This document shows positions 63,179 through 64,000 of a stretch of 64,000 nt of DNA, in pieces; position 1 is the stretch's first letter, and every line of letters begins with the position of its first letter. The position numbers and the translations under genes are program-made. Source of the stretch: Saxibacter everestensis (GTDB taxonomy: Bacteria; Actinomycetota; Actinomycetes; Actinomycetales; Brevibacteriaceae). Under the pieces are notes generated by a model. It saw nothing but the letters and a program-made list of their open reading frames with translations, was not told the DNA's origin and ran no database searches. Location: the NCBI RefSeq assembly GCF_025787225.1, contig NZ_CP090958.1:3520550-3584549 (forward strand), read 5' to 3'.

Positions 63179-64000
63179 GGCCAGCAAGTGGCGTAGTACT
63201 GGGCAACCGGTACAAGCTGACCGAAAGAATCGCCGTCGGCGGCATGGGCGAGGTGTGGAAGGGCGACGACGTCGTTCTTTCTCGAGTCGTCGCCGCCAAG
63301 ATCCTCAAAGAGGAATACACCGGCGACCCGAGCTTCCTCGAGCGTTTCCGCGCCGAAGCCCGCAATATGGGCGCCCTGTCGAACCCCGGGATCGCGGGCG
63401 TCTACGACTATGGCGAAGAGGACAATTCGCCGTACCTCGTGATGGAGTACGTGCCCGGCGAGCCGCTGTCCGCCATCCTCGATCGCGACCCGCAGCTAAG
63501 CGTCGACCGCACGCTGGATTACGTCTCGCAGGCTGCTCTCGCCTTGCACGCTGCCCATCAGGCCGGAGTCGTGCATCGCGACGTGAAGCCCGGAAACATC
63601 CTGATTACGCCGGATGAGCGGGTGAAGATCACCGACTTCGGCATTGCCCGGGTCACCGATCAGGTTCCGCTGACGAAGACCGGACAGGTGATGGGAACCG
63701 CGCAGTACCTGGCGCCGGAACAGGCCACCGGCAAGCCGGCGGCACCGTCATCGGACATCTATGCCCTCGGTGTCATCGCCTACGAGGCGCTAGTCGGGGA
63801 ACGTCCGTTCACCGGCGACAGCCAGGTCGCCATCGCGATGGCCCAGGTCAACGAAGCCCATCCGCCGCTGCCCGACTCCGTTCCGGAGCCGGTGCGACGC
63901 CTGGTGGACTGCCTGCTGGCCAAGAAGCCCACCGACCGTCCGCAAGAGGCCAGGAGTCTGGCCGCCGCCGCTGATGCGCTGCGACGAAACGATGTCGCCG
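63175..64000 (+). CDS. pknA: Ser/Thr protein kinase PknA (5' part; continues beyond window)
   Basis: The first 275 codons of a Hanks-type kinase are present. The glycine loop is [11 protein letters not shown] (20-30), the ATP-anchoring lysine Lys42 (VVAAKIL), the catalytic loop [12 protein letters not shown] (Asp136), DFGIA (154-158), an activation loop with [17 protein letters not shown] (Thr residues near 168-175) and APE at 180-182. It phosphorylates FHA and cell-wall partners, opposing PstP. ATG 63175 overlaps the pbpA stop. PknB is expected next, outside the window. Confidence 0.95.
   Translation, partial: MRPASGVVLGNRYKLTERIAVGGMGEVWKGDDVVLSRVVAAKILKEEYTGDPSFLERFRAEARNMGALSNPGIAGVYDYGEEDNSPYLVMEYVPGEPLSAILDRDPQLSVDRTLDYVSQAALALHAAHQAGVVHRDVKPGNILITPDERVKITDFGIARVTDQVPLTKTGQVMGTAQYLAPEQATGKPAAPSSDIYALGVIAYEALVGERPFTGDSQVAIAMAQVNEAHPPLPDSVPEPVRRLVDCLLAKKPTDRPQEARSLAAAADALRRNDVA

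Overview
The window is high-GC actinobacterial DNA, probably from an order such as Micrococcales. This rests on GTG/TTG starts, many ATGA/TTGA start-stop overlaps, and the fhaA-fhaB-pstP-rodA-pbpA-pknA block next to a tRNA-Leu. I cannot name the species. Brevibacterium-like relatives are a guess.

Layout. 1-10.0 kb is metabolic: a cut-off sodium/solute symporter with a small DUF3311 partner, a tandem Lrp/AsnC regulator, FAD- and FMN-dependent 2-hydroxyacid oxidases, a MarR regulator divergent from an FMN-reductase/GNAT fusion, and a permease followed by an N-acyl-D-amino-acid deacylase. 10.1-12.0 kb is a scarred accessory patch. It holds a 200-aa unknown gene and two truncated gene ends, one of them the C-terminus of a DNA cytosine-5 methyltransferase, between imperfect inverted repeats.

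13.0-32.1 kb is a two-part exopolysaccharide locus. The plus-strand half makes the lipid-linked sugar: phosphoglycosyl transferase, two GT4 enzymes, a Wzy-like membrane protein, a Wzz-like protein with a decayed kinase domain, a PglF-like dehydratase and a PglE-like aminotransferase. The minus-strand half holds a Wzx flippase, two GT2 enzymes and a membrane-anchored clan-A glycoside hydrolase. A large LuxR-type ATPase regulator and an FAD/NAD(P) protein lie between the halves. Several of these proteins carry hydrophilic, repeat-like insertions at domain borders.

32.4-38.6 kb is an envelope-stress region on the minus strand: a lipid kinase, GlsB/YeaQ and CsbD-like proteins, AmaP, a DUF6286-like protein, two Asp23 proteins, DUF2273, DUF4235 and a YihY/BrkB protein. 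38.7-46.5 kb is an inositol catabolism cluster (GntR regulator, then iolC, an aldolase, iolB, iolD, iolE, iolG). It is bracketed by two copies of a GAAACGGTCC inverted-repeat element. 46.6-48.9 kb holds a DUF418 membrane protein, a lipoprotein and a CGNR zinc-finger regulator.

49.2-56.1 kb is a urate-to-ureidoglycolate operon: XRE-cupin regulator, NCS2 permease, uricase, UraD-UraH fusion, allantoinase, allantoicase. A strong candidate promoter and operator precede the permease. 56.8-64.0 kb starts with tRNA-Leu(CAG) and ends with the conserved growth and division signalling operon, cut off inside pknA. I found no CRISPR array, rRNA, intact transposase or clear defence system. The best leads are the decayed methyltransferase patch, the repeat-like insertions, the pseudo-kinase Wzz, the paired inverted repeats around iol, and the operator that contains a start codon.
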